A stretch of 64,000 bases of DNA, taken from the NCBI GenBank assembly GCA_002633025.1, contig NMRB01000803.1:210894-274893 (forward strand), in the 5' to 3' direction. The notes under the pieces are model-generated. The model saw nothing but the letters and a program-made list of their open reading frames with translations. It did no database searches and was not told the origin of the DNA. The stretch is from Notospermus geniculatus (taxonomy: Eukaryota > Nemertea > Pilidiophora > Heteronemertea > Lineidae). Shown piece by piece: positions 1 through 10,790 of the stretch (positions are counted from its first letter, which is position 1; the number at the start of each line of letters is the position of its first letter). Position numbers and translations under genes: made by a program.

Positions 1-40
1 TTTGACTTAAGTATGTTGATGAATACGGGGCCTGGTCACC
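1..40. repeat. Right end of a GTATTCATAAA-type foldback MITE, cut by the window edge
   Basis: The run TTGACTTAAGTATG followed by TTGATGAATACGGG matches the right arm of the complete foldback at 14593-14700. Only one arm is visible because the window starts inside it. From about 60 to 260 there are two loose copies of a TTTCCCGTGC/ACACG and GGTCAAAT motif and no coding sequence. Confidence 0.5.
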
Positions 41-342
41 GCGATCAGGGCGTTAATGGACAATAAAAATATTTCCCGTGCCACACGGTACGAATTGTAA
101 TTATTTGGTCAAATCGTAGGAGAAAAATAGGACGGGCTTTATCCAAAACGATTTGGGGTTTTGAATTTTGATTGGTCAAATTTGTGGATTTTCCCGTGCA
201 ACACGATTAAAAGTTTTGCTCAAACTTTTTTTGGTCAAATTAAATTGGACCGTGTGGCTCGAGCATTAATCAGTTTTAGTTTTACACTCCGACTCAAGGT
301 CTTCTGAGCGAGGCCGCAATGATCCTGAACAACGTACATTAA

Positions 343-622
343 AGGACCACAGTATTGCTTCCCAATCCTGCGTTACACCTACCCGCGTTAAGGGGGAGAC
401 CTCTATTAACGACTTGGTAAACTACCGCATGCAACTAGTCTCGCGCAGCCGGCCGTTTCGTTCCGCAGTACTGCTACACAAACTTGTGCGATCCCCAGCG
501 GCTGGGTGACCGAGACTGTAATCATACATTCTCCAACACTGGGGCGAAAGGCTTAACTACAGTATTGGAGCATGGTGCCGGTGGCGCCGGCTGTCGACAG
601 AAAGATGCAATACAATGGTCCT
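343..622. mobile_element. 280-bp element with 16-bp inverted repeats flanked by TTAA
   Basis: The left end AGGACCACAGTATTGC (343-358) pairs with the right end GCAATACAATGGTCCT (607-622) at 14 of 16 positions. TTAA stands directly outside both ends (339-342 and 623-626), as in a TTAA target duplication. The interior is GC-rich and has no reading frame, so this would be a non-autonomous copy. TTAA targeting is known for piggyBac-like and Kolobok transposons. The tips here do not start with the CCC usual for piggyBac, so the superfamily is open. Confidence 0.6.
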
Positions 623-626
623 TTAA

Positions 627-1314
627 GGGCGAGCCGACATTGTGAATTTTCATAGTGCTTCAATCCAGGCCCCTCTGAGAAAAGCAGTAAAGACACCCCC
701 ACTTGACTGTTGTTTGGGTCCAATGTGATCAATGTGTTTTATAGACACAGGAAATGAGCAAAATCCCAAGAATTACAAGTTAATTATATTATGTAATCCA
801 AAACAAAGAAATTCGCCGAACTTGAAAAACAGGTACAATTTTCTCAGAGAAGAAGCATGTAAATGACACATTCAGGGAGTGGCAGCAATGCCACAGACCC
901 ATAGAACCTGGGGTGGCAAGGATGTCTTGACCAGCATTTCATAGACAGCATACACGCTCATTACATTAGAAGAGAACCAGGAAGTAAAATCCAGATCCAA
1001 TATGGCCGCCCTGTTTTTTGAAAATTGGCTGCATTGACGCAGTTCACTTGTGGAGTACTCTATGTCTGTTGAAAATAATGCTACTGAAAGGGGTGGACTG
1101 GGTGGAAAAAACGAGGAACTTTACGATACGAATGTACATGTATGTGGGCGTCGGAATCCAACATTAAGCGCGCTTGGCATACCTCGGTCACCTTTAATAT
1201 CAATGGGGTGGGGGGGGGGGGAGGGGGTACTTCTGGTGCCCATGGCGTTTAATTATCCCTTCTTCCGCAGAGAGGAGACTTCGACCATCAGCAGACAATA
1301 TAACCACTAGTGAT
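627..1314. other. Non-coding stretch with a G-tract
   Basis: No supported gene. It holds a homopolymeric G run near 1206-1221, the box AATATGGCCGCC near 998-1010 that recurs in other repeats here, and a short open frame (1050-1310) with low-complexity translation and no recognisable domain. Confidence 0.4.
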
Positions 1315-1317
1315 CAC

Positions 1318-1872
1318 AAAGTACACCCTTAGTCAAAAGTAAATGCCCACCTAGTTTTCCGCCATATTTCCATGCATATTTTTCACAGCCAATTTTTATT
1401 TTCATACGCATGATCTTGGGCCACTAGGACACAATTTAATACCATAAAACTGAAAAGTATTCCTTTTGTGGGTGAGAAGCTAATGAATATTCACCACTGG
1501 GTAATGCTTTCTGTGCCTCGAGTGCCTGGAACGAATGGCAAAAGTGGGAAAACCATTTTACAATTCATCTGTAACTTTGCTTTAGATGACAATTATAGCA
1601 TTCTGAAAATGTTTGTGTGTCAAGAAACAAATCGGCTTCAAAACAATACCAGTTTCAATCCTAACAAAGTGAGTATTTAAAAAAAAAAACATGTCATTTT
1701 GGCCAGATTTCAAACTTTCACCCAGAACATTGGTTTAATAATTTCCAGTTCTATTATCTTAACAGGTGCCCTAGTGGGCCTCGATTATGAAAAGGGAACG
1801 TGGCTATGAATAATATTCATTGAAATATGCCGGAAAATTAGGTGGTATTTACTTTTGACGAAGGGTGTACAC
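1318..1872. mobile_element. Foldback element of about 555 bp
   Basis: The left arm beginning GTACACCCTTAGTCAAAAGT (1321-1340) is matched in reverse complement by ACTTTTGACGAAGGGTGTAC (1851-1870). A second pair inside (CCACTAGGACAC near 1422 and GTGCCCTAGTGG near 1767) shows that the arms run well over 100 bp with divergence. The short open frame inside (1468-1680) has no recognised domain. The element is non-autonomous and its class is unknown. Confidence 0.65.
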
Positions 1873-1874
1873 AG

Positions 1875-2366
1875 GAAATTGACTTGTCAGCCAATTTGAG
1901 AACCGCCCTGGCCTCAGCGATTAGTGATTGAGACTTGCTTCAATCAGTGACAAATAGAATATACATGTATATCTAAACGGGCTGTTGATAGGTTCCGGGT
2001 GTCTTTAGGAACAATCCTGACATCCCAATATATATGCATGTGGGGGCAAGTTGAGTTGAGATGAACAAACAATATTGAACGTGGTGGTAGCGATAAACCT
2101 GCAAGACAAACCGAAATTAGTGAAAGAGAGAGAGATGGCGGGAGGGAGGGAAGCCCGCCCACAGGAGGTGGTGAAGCCTTAATTACTCACGAAAAGATTA
2201 CAACTGTTGCAGACAGCCTTGTTGACTCTTTTCATATACTAAACGCAACACTTAAATTTCCCTTTGATTTTTGCTATAGCCAGTTCATAATGTTCCAGTA
2301 TTGATGATTTATATAACCATGTCACAAGCTTTCCGATAGGCCTTTTCAGTGCAGATACGCATCATT
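1875..2366. other. No gene seen
   Basis: Unique-looking A/T-rich sequence with a purine-rich GAGAGAGAGA patch near 2123. Open frames are short and carry no domain signal. Confidence 0.4.
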
Positions 2367-2570
2367 AGCCCTTGTTACACTACATAAAAAACCCGTGTCG
2401 AACCCGGGTTTTTTCTGTCCACACCTGTTAAAAACGCGGTGTAATAATCCCCTCCGAGCTCCAACGGTTTTTGGAGGGCCTAATTTAGGCCCCAGGAGGG
2501 ATTTTTTCAGAGCCGGGCCAGACACGGGTGTCAAAAACCCGGGAATTTCTATGTTAGTGTAACCACGGCT
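2367..2570. mobile_element. Hairpin MITE, AGCC-GTTACACT family
   Basis: The left end AGCCCTTGTTACACTACATA (2367-2386) is inverted at 2550-2570 (TATGTTAGTGTAACC then ACGGCT). Subterminal AACCCGGGTTTT and AAAACCCGGG pieces pair too. A related unit lies at 2653-3020, and a degenerate one runs from 4807 to about 5116. Confidence 0.65.
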
Positions 2571-2652
2571 ATTGATTTCTGTTACCAGGCAGTTTACTTA
2601 TTATTATGGAACTGTGTTTAACGTCTTACGTAATGAAAAAGTCAGGGATCTA

Positions 2653-3020
2653 TAGCCGTGTTCACACCTATGCAATTTTTCCAGGCCCGGGTTCGAATTT
2701 AACCCGGATCCATTGAATTTTCTGTCCACACCTATTATTCGTCTTACGATATTGAACGCTGGCCATGTTATTCACCCATTCAATTTTAGCAGACCGACAC
2801 CTGTCGGTGGGCTCAGTAAACGTTTTAGCCCTGTATTTTTCTGTCCACACCTATGAAATTGCCGGGCTAAAGTATAATCCGGATCAGACCCGCCGAGCGA
2901 AAGCGGGCTAAATTAGTCCGGCAATTTTTAATCCGGATCCGATTTTCATAGGTGTAAACGCAAAAAAGGCGGGTCAGAGCCGGGTCAGGTCCGGCAATTT
3001 CCTCACGTGTAAACACGGCT
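2653..3020. mobile_element. Hairpin MITE, AGCCGTGTTCACAC family
   Basis: AGCCGTGTTCACAC (2653-2666) is inverted as GTGTAAACACGGCT (3007-3020). The inside holds several repeats of TCTGTCCACACCTAT and GGATCC/CCGGCAATTT that pair with each other, giving a multi-stem structure. There is no coding sequence. It shares tip sequence with 2367-2570. Confidence 0.65.
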
Positions 3021-3260
3021 TGTATGACATGCAGGTAGTCAGTCTACCCATATACCAAAAGTCTTAACTTTGTTTTGCACTGAACGTTCACAACAGGATG
3101 CCACGGCTCTCTGTTTCTGAACGAGGGCGTGCGAGGTAGTGCAGGTATGCCTGCCCGCGCTGTTGAATGCTAGGGACATCGACTCCAACAACGCTATCGA
3201 ACCACTGCAAGCACATCTGGCCGCCCTAAGTGGCCGCCCATGTGTAACGGACGCAAACCA

Positions 3261-4107
3261 GGGGCCGTATGCATAAAACATCTTAAGTGTAAAATTTCCC
3301 TTATCTTTTGTTTGGAACAATAGTTTAAAGTGGTCCTAAACCGCCAAGCAAAAGTTGGCACCCGATCATTTTCACCGCCCACGAAAATGGAACTTCCGAT
3401 TTCCGCTCCTGGCTTCTGAGCATGCGCAGTACGCTACCTTCGCTGAGTTTGTCAACGCTGAGATGGTCGTGCAAACCGCAGCAGACAGGATGCCGAAGCG
3501 AGAAGTGAAAGAAGGGAAAGGGCGGCCTAAAAAGGTAGCAAATGCCGACCAGCGGCTGTGGACTGTCCAGAAACATTATCGAAGTGGCTCATAATAAAGA
3601 AAGAACTCAGTTTTAAGACGATAAGGAGGTTGTTTGTGTGTATGGCATCATTAACATAATGCCGGACTGCAGAACTCGCCGCCGTGCCGGTGTAACGTCA
3701 GTGAATTCTGTGGTTTCTTTTGAGAAAAGACCAACTTGCCTGGCATACATGCATGTACCGGCCGACACCGTCATCAATGGTGTCACTCGTGTCGGATTGA
3801 ACACTCTTAGGCGTGAATATATCCGCTAAAACTCCCCGGAATCGAGGAGAAATCTCGACTCGGTGAACTGGTTGCATCCATGTTGCTTTGACAATCAGCT
3901 GTCACACAGCTGTCAATTATCAGAACTTGCCCAATCAGTGATCGCGTAGTAAATTCCATAGTAATCACGTGACGTGATGATTGACAGGCGTTCATTCATC
4001 CTGGCGTAGCCCGGGAAAATGAAAACGAGGCTGTCTCGCTCGCCCCGGCGGTTTAGGACCACTTTAAGGGAAATTTTACACTTAGGATGTTTTATGCATA
4101 CGGCCTC
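3261..4107. mobile_element. GGGGCCGTATGCATAAA MITE split by a later insertion
   Basis: The two halves (3261-3328 and 4064-4107) form one palindromic MITE of about 108 bp: GGGGCCGTATGCATAAAACA on the left is inverted at 4088-4106. A related, uninterrupted copy lies at 13911-14003. The halves are separated by the TTAA-flanked element at 3329-4063. Confidence 0.75.
3329..4063. mobile_element. 735-bp TTAA-flanked element nested in a MITE
   Basis: Its perfect 17-bp terminal inverted repeats are AGTGGTCCTAAACCGCC (3329-3345) and the reverse complement at 4047-4063. TTAA precedes the left end (3325-3328) and follows the right end (4064-4067). The host MITE copy at 13911-14003 carries one TTAA (13981-13984) at the matching place, so it acts as an empty site. 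The interior contains short open frames (for example 3355-3594 plus) without a transposase signature, so the element looks non-autonomous. piggyBac-like or Kolobok-like mobilisation is inferred only from TTAA. Confidence 0.8.
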
Positions 4108-4119
4108 AGGACCACCATA

Positions 4120-4800
4120 TTCGGCTGCAGCACTTACGTAATCGTTTCCGAACAGCTCGACAAACGGCAAGAGAAACTCCTCCTGGCATCCATAACAACC
4201 GAGTAAGTGACCAAACCATTCGAAACCGCCTTCGTGCTGACAACCTTAGGTGCCGACGCCCGTGTAGGGTACCACGGTTGACAAACGCCCATAGAAGGCC
4301 TAGGTGTTGCGCTTCTTTTTTTTAGGAGTATATTTTATACGAAAAATGTTGCCTACTCACCTGCGGTAAAACAAAATTTTTTGTCTGTATATACCTTTCC
4401 CTGCAAGATAGACTTTCATACTCAGGCGAGAGTAATATTTTTCACTGCCACCAATGCCCCCAACAGAGGATTGCCGGAATAAGCTGCGACGCGACAATGG
4501 GGAGGCACTGAGAGGGTAGGGACACACCTGACGCGATTCGCATGCGATAGGGCAACGCATGCGTCAAAACCTTTGTTTGCGTGCAGTGCGGCGGAAAATA
4601 ACAAAGGCGTCGTCGCATGCGTCAAGGAATCGCGTTAGGTGTGTCCCTAGCCTTAATATGTCTCTCTGTTTTTGCGCTTCCGCCAAACAATAAGGCGAGC
4701 ACTGACACACGGGGGACGGGTGAAAGAAATCGGAGTCCAAGGAATGCAAATTCGAGACAAAAATAGAATTGTAAATTCGCTGAATTGCGAATTTGATGAC
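4120..4800. other. No gene; scattered repeat fragments
   Basis: Segments near 4440-4515 (TGCCGGAATAAGCTGCGACG and GGGGAGGCACTGA) resemble, in reverse complement, 37065-37150. This points to a dispersed repeat. No open frame is supported. Confidence 0.35.
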
Positions 4801-4806
4801 ATTATA

Positions 4807-5116
4807 GCCGTGGTTACACTACATAAAATCCCCGGGTTTCTGGAACACGGCAATCTCGCCGTGCTTTTCGAAATCCCCGTGTCTCATTAGTTCTTTAGCA
4901 CGGCTACAGATGGCGCAAGCATTAAGTGACGTCGTTTTCGCTCCTCCAACAATGTTGGCCAATAGAGAAATGACTGAAGAGTCAGTGCATGCAGCGCAAC
5001 TGTCGCCGGGCTACTTAACTGCAATATAGTGGTATGACCTCTCGCCGCGATTTTCGCACACACGGGTTTGACACGGGTCTGGAAAAACACGGGTATTTCC
5101 AACAGGCGTAACCTTA
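4807..5116. repeat. Degenerate AGCCGTGGTTACACT hairpin element
   Basis: AGCCGTGGTTACACTACATA (4807-4826) repeats the tip of the 2367-2570 MITE, and GGCGTAACCTTAGCTA closes the right side (5101-5116). Internal CACGGG motifs pair with one another. Ends are less certain than in the better-kept copies. Confidence 0.4.
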
Positions 5117-5359
5117 GCTACTGACACAAAGGTGAACTTCTCCATCATCATCATGCTGAAATTATCCAAGCCGAACCATCAGAAACTCGCATGTTAAATT
5201 CGCTCAATAAGCGAATTTGATGACCTTCACGGCCCACGCAGACATGCAAGCTAGCTAGAGTTATAACATGTTTCGCCATCCTTGAGACTTGATTTGTCAA
5301 GTTCAATGATAATCCTGGGACTGAACATGCTGAGGATGAAGTTAAACCGCCACCCGTCG

Positions 5360-5470
5360 TAGGAAACTGACGCTGAAAGGGTAAATGTCGTCCTGGGTAT
5401 ATACAAAGATTACCCAGGATCTCGGTCTTCACTAAAACAATACCCTGGGATGTAGTTTCCGTAGCCAAAC
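5360..5470. repeat. GTCGTCCTGGGT module
   Basis: AAATGTCGTCCTGGGTATA and nearby ACCCAGGATC and ACCCTGGGAT pieces match the style of the foldback at 51449-51978 and the modules at 10018-10217 and 56816-56935. It is probably a fragment of the same family. Confidence 0.4.
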
Positions 5471-5490
5471 ATCACCCAGCTTCCGCAATC

Positions 5491-6396
5491 TATGCAATGT
5501 AGGAGGCTTGGCCTAACATATGTGATAGCAAATTTTCCTTGCTATCTGATGATATGAAAGTCGTGAAAATCCGGTGAAATCCACGTTTGATAGAAGGAAT
5601 TGTGTGAAGTCGTGTTTTTCGCAACTTTTTTATTTGCAGGTTTTCACTGAAAATTTTATAGCAGTGTGTTCCACTCATCCAGAGCTTTCATATCACATGT
5701 TAAAATTTCGATTATTTTAATTAGAAATGTGGTTTTAGACCACTTTTATCCAAATTATTCCGCACATGCCAGAGACACCTTTGACACATTCCCTTGCTGT
5801 CATTGGCTGGTTGACTTGATACGGATAAATGCCCATTCAATAGTTTTCTGTGTGTTGACATGTCTCTGTGGTAGTAGGCCTGCATTCAGTAGATAGGACA
5901 ATGTTTAAAGGAATAAACGTCAGTTTCAATGAAGTTCAAAGTCAGTCAACCACCATTTGCCCAATGGATTGTGACGAGTCTGGTAAAAATTGACCCTTTG
6001 TAAGAAATTGACCCCACTACCTTCCATGTTGACTTGGTTTTGCTAATTCATTGTGAAGTAGAAAATGACAACACAGCTCATCATTGGTTGGAGAGGGCTG
6101 TTTCAAGGGTGTCTCTGGCATGTGCAGAATAATTTGGGTAAAAGTAGTCTAAAACCACCTTTCTAATTAAAAATAATTGAAATTTTAAGATATTATACGA
6201 AAGCTGTTGATGAGAGGAACACACTGCTATAAATTTTTATACAAAAACCTGCAAATAAAGAGTAGCTAAAACATGACCTTACAAAATTCCTTCTATCAAA
6301 GGTGGATTTCATCGGATTTTCTCGACTGTCACATCATCAGATAGCCAGGAAAATGTGCTATCACATATGCTAGGCCCAGCTTCCTACATTGCATTG
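5491..6396. mobile_element. Foldback element of about 0.9 kb with arms over 250 bp
   Basis: The left arm starting TATGCAATGTAGGAGGCTTG is mirrored at the right end (AGCTTCCTACATTGCAT). The pairing continues through GATAGAAGGAATT, CCTGCAAATAAA/TTTATTTGCAGG, and TGCCAGAGACACC (5768) with GGTGTCTCTGGCA (6108). Identity is about four in five by eye. No reading frame with a domain is present. A SINE copy abuts the right end. Confidence 0.75.
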
Positions 6397-6406
6397 GTTT
6401 GGAGGT

Positions 6407-6616
6407 ATTCATGTTCCTCACTTGGGATGAGTGTTTTACTTGCCCGCCCTTATAAAAGGCACAAAGTACAAGGCATCACAGCTTACTGTCCCCTCCGATG
6501 GCCGTGAAGCGCCAGCAGTGGTTCGTCCCAAAGCCAATGCTGGAACCAAAGACCTCCCGAACCCGGGACTTGCAGCTTGCTAAGCGGACGTGATGACCAT
6601 TTCGCTATCGTTAATC
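6407..6616 (-). mobile_element. tRNA-derived SINE copy A (minus)
   Basis: The segment TCATGTTCCTCACTTGGGAT through GCTTGCTAAGCGGACGTGAT parallels 11250-11443. On the minus strand its head carries a tRNA-like pol III box B (GGTTCGGGAGG, degraded) and the anticodon-arm-like GCTTAGCAAGC. This copy is more decayed than the second one. Confidence 0.6.
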
Positions 6617-6977
6617 CTTTACGTCTCTTGACCAATCACAACGGTGCTTATTTAACCGAGAAGGTAGTTTCAAACTTCATTGCTCTGAAAAAGAGCCTTA
6701 TTGAGGCCCCTTCGCCACCCAAGATTTGCTGACCGTTAGGTTGTCTGGCCTGCCTGAGCCGAATTCTCCGCCTATGCTACATCAGAGTTATAAATACATA
6801 ATAATGATCAAAACACAAGATCAATCGGAATTCAGTTGATTTCCTGAGTTGCACATCAAACGGAAGTTTGGAACATACTGTTGCAGGCCTGATTTGTAGT
6901 CCATCCGAAGCGCTGATGCTTCATCATTAACAAACTTAACGGCGCGGAATCGGATGGAATATAAACCGGGCTTTACC

Positions 6978-7223
6978 CACCTCCCACAGTCGAACACTGT
7001 ATTCACACGGGAACGTAAACATAATCGGTAAAATCTTTCGTATGAAATGGAAGCACATAGCATCGGGTTGGAGGTTCCAGTGGTTACAATTACCGGCATT
7101 GTGACAAAGGACTGCGCAATGGAGGGGAGACCTTGCAGGCCCCTCTGAAATGAGATGATCCATCTTCGGCGGATTGAGCTGATCCCAGTTTGGATCAGTT
7201 TGTACGAATGATTTCGACATCAC
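6978..7223 (-). CDS. Possible PAN/apple-like exon
   Basis: The minus frame from the ATG at 7223 reads through a stretch with spaced cysteines (CAVLCHNAGNCNHW then MCFHF), the pattern of PAN/apple or related cysteine-rich ligand-binding modules. The frame continues to GLY-LYS coded by GTGGGTAAAG near 6978, a plausible 5' splice donor (GTAAAG), so the coding part probably stops about there. PAN modules are usually extracellular and mediate carbohydrate or protein contacts. I see no other exons nearby and no signal peptide, so this may be an orphan or decayed exon. Confidence 0.35.
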
Positions 7224-7229
7224 TGTAGG

Positions 7230-8250
7230 CCCCTACACTAATACCAGTGATCTTCCCTATCAGAATAAATCGTCCAGCGCCGCCTACAGAACATGAAAGA
7301 AGTGCTTCCTTCACGTGTTGCGTCAGCCATCAGTGTCCATTCACACATGTTACACAAAAAAGGTATTGAGTATTACGAGTACAATATTGCAGCTTTGTGT
7401 GCCCATCGATAATCGTCATGCGACTGGTGGAAACAATGAAAGAAACAAAGAGAAACGATTCTCTGCCACTTGTTTCTGAACGTCGATTGTCGCGTGAAGT
7501 ATATTTGAATGAATTCAACGACAACAAAAACGATTATCAACAGTAGCAGTTCTGTTATAAATTGTACAATCAATAATTTTTAGATTTATTGATTCGAAGG
7601 GAATTGATTTTTTAAAAAAAACAAGGCCGGTAGATGTTACACTAGTACCTGGTCCTACCGATGGTGTCGCTTTTGAATGGTAGGACCAGTCGTGGCCGCC
7701 ATTTGTGGAGGAATTCTGACAGTGACGTCACTTGAAAATTTTATGTAAATTATGTAAATTTATTCAATTCTCAATACGGCTGACGTACCAGAATGCAGAT
7801 AGAAGGTGACCGACCTTTGACCCAGGAAATTCACCAATCACGCCGGGGGATTTCCATGTTGAAAATAGAAAATCTATCAACATAATAGTTCACATACTTA
7901 CCACCTGCGCCAGCACCGACCAATCAGAGGCACGAAGGCGGTAGCCACGCCCGGTCCTAACATATGCAAAAGCCCGATGTAAAATAGTTAGGATCGGGTA
8001 CCAGTCTAGGTAGATGTATCACTTGCTCTTCTGGTTGACACCATAATTTCAGCTATATTCCAGTAACAAGTTCATTGGGTGATATGAATAAAGACTAGCA
8101 AATGTTTTTACTTGAAATTTGCAATACAAATCCACTAGGCAATGCTGTACAAATCTGAAGTAAAAGCATTTGATAGACTTCATTCATATGACCAATTGAA
8201 TACACATCCCCTAACTTGACGTGAGAGGAGAAACCAGCTTGCTGTCTAAT
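7230..8250. other. No gene seen
   Basis: Mostly A/T-rich sequence. TGGTCCTACC near 7652 and GGTAGGACCA near 7679 form a short inverted pair, and GGTCCTAACAT near 7951 with GTTAGGATCGG near 7988 are similar. These may be ends of decayed elements. No supported reading frame. Confidence 0.35.
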
Positions 8251-8251
8251 T

Positions 8252-8282
8252 ATGGTTTCCGATCTCAAGATCGGAAACCATA
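8252..8282. repeat. ATGGTTTCCGATC hairpin
   Basis: TATGGTTTCCGATC and GATCGGAAACCATA pair around a short centre. The same kind of hairpin with a GTTCCCGATC stem lies at 29947-29978. Both stand beside a CA/TG array next to a TTTGGTCATGGTGTC or GACACCACGACCAAA motif, so they mark the same repeat family in opposite orientation. Confidence 0.7.
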
Positions 8283-8305
8283 TTGTGTTTGGTCATGGTG
8301 TCTGT

Positions 8306-8312
8306 GTCTGTG

Positions 8313-8388
<76 letters not shown>

Positions 8389-8391
8389 TGA
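8306..8391. repeat. (TG)n and (CGTG)n microsatellite
   Basis: A short TG run (8306-8326) passes into about 16 CGTG tetramers ending at 8391. It reads as a THARTHAR-type peptide in the minus frame, which is not a gene. Confidence 0.95.
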
Positions 8392-8714
8392 CCTGAGCTA
8401 CAAGATGGAATGAAAATTTCAGGTCTCCGATACCTGGTTCATGGTGAAATTGATATATCAAAAGTTGAGATTTTGTCTGTCACACTTTTGTTTCTTGACT
8501 AACTTGTCTCCAAGGCCAGCTAGAACACTAGTAACAAGTTCCTTCCCTATGTTTATGACCCTTGGCAAGATACTGGCATCAACGAATTTATTGTCCAGTG
8601 TCAGCATCATAATGATATTGATATATCAAATTTGATATTTTGACATATCAGGGAATCTGCCACAGTAAGCAACTTGAAACTGGTATCACAACATCATAGC
8701 TCATCCACGGATGT

Positions 8715-8919
8715 NNNNNNNNNNNNNNNNNNNNNNNNNNNNNNNNNNNNNNNNNNNNNNNNNNNNNNNNNNNNNNNNNNNNNNNNNNNNNNNNNNNNNN
8801 NNNNNNNNNNNNNNNNNNNNNNNNNNNNNNNNNNNNNNNNNNNNNNNNNNNNNNNNNNNNNNNNNNNNNNNNNNNNNNNNNNNNNNNNNNNNNNNNNNNN
8901 NNNNNNNNNNNNNNNNNNN
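8715..8919. other. Assembly gap (205 N)
   Basis: Undetermined bases. Frames spanning it are meaningless. Confidence 1.
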
Positions 8920-9066
8920 ATGCCCCGTCGTCCTGATGTCCCCATGCATTGCTTGTCACTGGGTTAAGGGTCTTGGTCTCTCTAGAGTCCTATTCAATGG
9001 TGCCGCTTAATCCGTAAATGTATTGTTGGGGGACATCACATATCAGGGGAAGATTCTATTACACCG
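8920..9066. repeat. ATGCCCC-CTCTCTAGAGTCCTA repeat, part
   Basis: The text from GATGTCCCCATGCATTG through GGTCTCTCTAGAGTCCTA to TGTATTGTTGGGGGACAT also occurs at 51270-51392 and, inverted, at 19923-20090. Its left end is lost in the gap. It ends with TCTATTACACCGGG like the 51-kb copy. Confidence 0.7.
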
Positions 9067-10017
9067 GGAGGATTGATCCCCAGTCCAACCCATTTCCCTT
9101 GCAGTGCAGAGGGCGACTATCTTTGACAGCTTAGTTTTCTCAGGAAAATTCGGTTTCCTCCTACATTACATAAAAATCCCAATAATATCTAAAGAGCCAA
9201 TAACGAGCCAAGTCAGAGCCCAGGGTTCTCGAATCATCATTGTTTGAAAAAGTACTCCGGTTTCCTCCCGCAAATTACACACTAAATCACCCAATATTGT
9301 CGAAAGAGCAGGTGTGAAGGGAAAGAATGTCCTAGGAAAAACTGTCCGGGGAACAAAAGATCCTATTGTTACAATCTAATCTCTGACAATTGGTTTCTAT
9401 ACCCATGCCGCTTAATCCGTCATTCAACAATAGAAGTGGACACTTTTTACAGGGGGACACTATTTACTGCTAGACCTGTTCTCGATTCAGTATAAAAAAA
9501 CTCCGGTTTTCTCCTGCTGCAAATGAGATCAAGCAACAATGACACTGTAATTAGCGAATAAACCCCCAAGGGTTTTTACATCTCACGTTGGCACTTAAAA
9601 GAAATCGGCCGCAAGTCGCGCTTCAATCAAATCACAGACGCGATTGGTACCACGATCCTCCGCTAGGAAAGGTACCAATCTAATCACGGCGGGGTGTTGA
9701 ACAACTTTCCGTGTTAACTCCTCCCACGTTGTGGCGACGAAACTCACTCTCCCGCGAGTGGGTCAGGCTTATACTGCTGTTACAATGCATGCGAGTACTT
9801 TTCTTTGAAGAATACGTCTTGTAATTGGCCCCGCCTTCTATTCATAAACCGAACGTAACATGAACGTATGCCTTGATCACGTGTTAGAAACTCGCCAATC
9901 GTTGATGCCGTTCCATGCGTCATGGACGAAAATTTTACGTTTTCGTTTCGGACTTTAGTCCTTTACCTATTGGGACGGGATTTTTATCTCGAAAGGTCGT
10001 GAGGTTAAGAAAAAAAG
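9067..10017. other. No gene; short dispersed CGGTTT-CTCC motifs
   Basis: CGGTTTCCTCC or CGGTTTTCTCC occurs near 9149, 9259 and 9504, spaced by unrelated sequence. No gene or tRNA signal seen. Confidence 0.35.
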
Positions 10018-10217
10018 TCACGTTTGTTCATTTCCATGATTTCACGATCGCTACCCGACAGAAGTTCCACTATCGATCGCCAACCTCGGACACAGGTTTT
10101 AAAATGGTGCGAGTTTCAAACTGGGTCACCCAGCCTTGTTGTGGGGGACGTTTACGGTGACCCAGTTTTGTCCTGGGAGACATTAGGGTCACCCAGGACG
10201 ACATTCACCCATTCGGC
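10018..10217. repeat. Half copy of the GTCGTCCTGGGTGACC foldback
   Basis: CACGTTTGTTCAT through CCAACCTCGG and the repeated GGGTGACC/GGTCACCC units to CACCCATTCGGC correspond to 51763-51978, the right half of the large foldback. No left arm is present here. Confidence 0.7.
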
Positions 10218-10299
10218 TTCACTGGTTGAAAAACCTCTGAGCAGACTCGGGTGTGTTGCAGAAAAAAAACACCTGAGCAACACGATGACTAGCCAATAA

Positions 10300-10790
10300 G
10301 GGCGTGTTTTGTGTGTGACTGGCTGGTATTTTCTCTCCGGGCGATACGTGATTATTAGAATATGTCATTAACTCTTTTGCGAGTAGCAATGACGTCACGA
10401 CAAAATGTCATTTAACAGTGGTGGCCAAAGACACGATTGTCAAGTAAAATCGATTCAGACATCTTTGTTATACAGTAGCATAAATTGTTGCTTAAATAAT
10501 ACCATTTACACCAGATAACGAGTGTCGAATCAAACCAAAATCGCAGATCCGAGATTTTCGAACAGACATTTTTATCAGGCATGAAAAGAATTCCCTGAAA
10601 GGTACCACTCCGTAAATCGTATAGGTAATTGACGAACGAACGGTCTCCTTTCTTGACTTTTTGGACTAAATATTTCCCATAACACCTGTAAACAGTCCTC
10701 ATATATGCGGAACCGCGTATCTGTTATTAAGAATGAATTTTCGCTCACTCTTAACAAATCTTGACGTACTGACAAGATTGAAACTCATTG
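10300..10790. repeat. Segment duplicated at 28.0-28.5 kb
   Basis: From GGCTGGTATTTTCTCTCCGG and ACGTGATTATTAGAA onward, the sequence tracks 28040-28480 with scattered substitutions and small indels. It includes the reading frame described next, so this is a gene-containing duplication. Confidence 0.75.
10412..10760 (-). pseudogene. Propeller-like family fragment, truncated paralogue
   Basis: The minus frame (10702 to 10412) encodes YLYDLRSGTFQGILFMPDKN followed by VCSKISDLRFWFDSTLVIW. It is nearly the same as the piece at 28092-28601. Upstream, a second frame (10760-10575) carries the start of the same homology, so the copy is probably frameshifted. The YDxRSG and hydrophobic-W strands resemble WD or F-box-associated beta-propeller blades, but no family is certain. 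The copy stops in LLDNRVFGHHC without a splice signal that I can trust. It is likely dead or an exon remnant. Confidence 0.5.

Noticed and set aside
3355-3594. Small basic protein (79 aa) in the TTAA element as transposase
   Set aside because: No DDE or zinc-finger motif, and far too short.
8246-8461. Frame of THARTHAR repeats
   Set aside because: Translation of the CGTG/TG microsatellite; no gene.
8648-9010. Several frames of about 100 codons across the N run
   Set aside because: They are open only because N bases hide stops.
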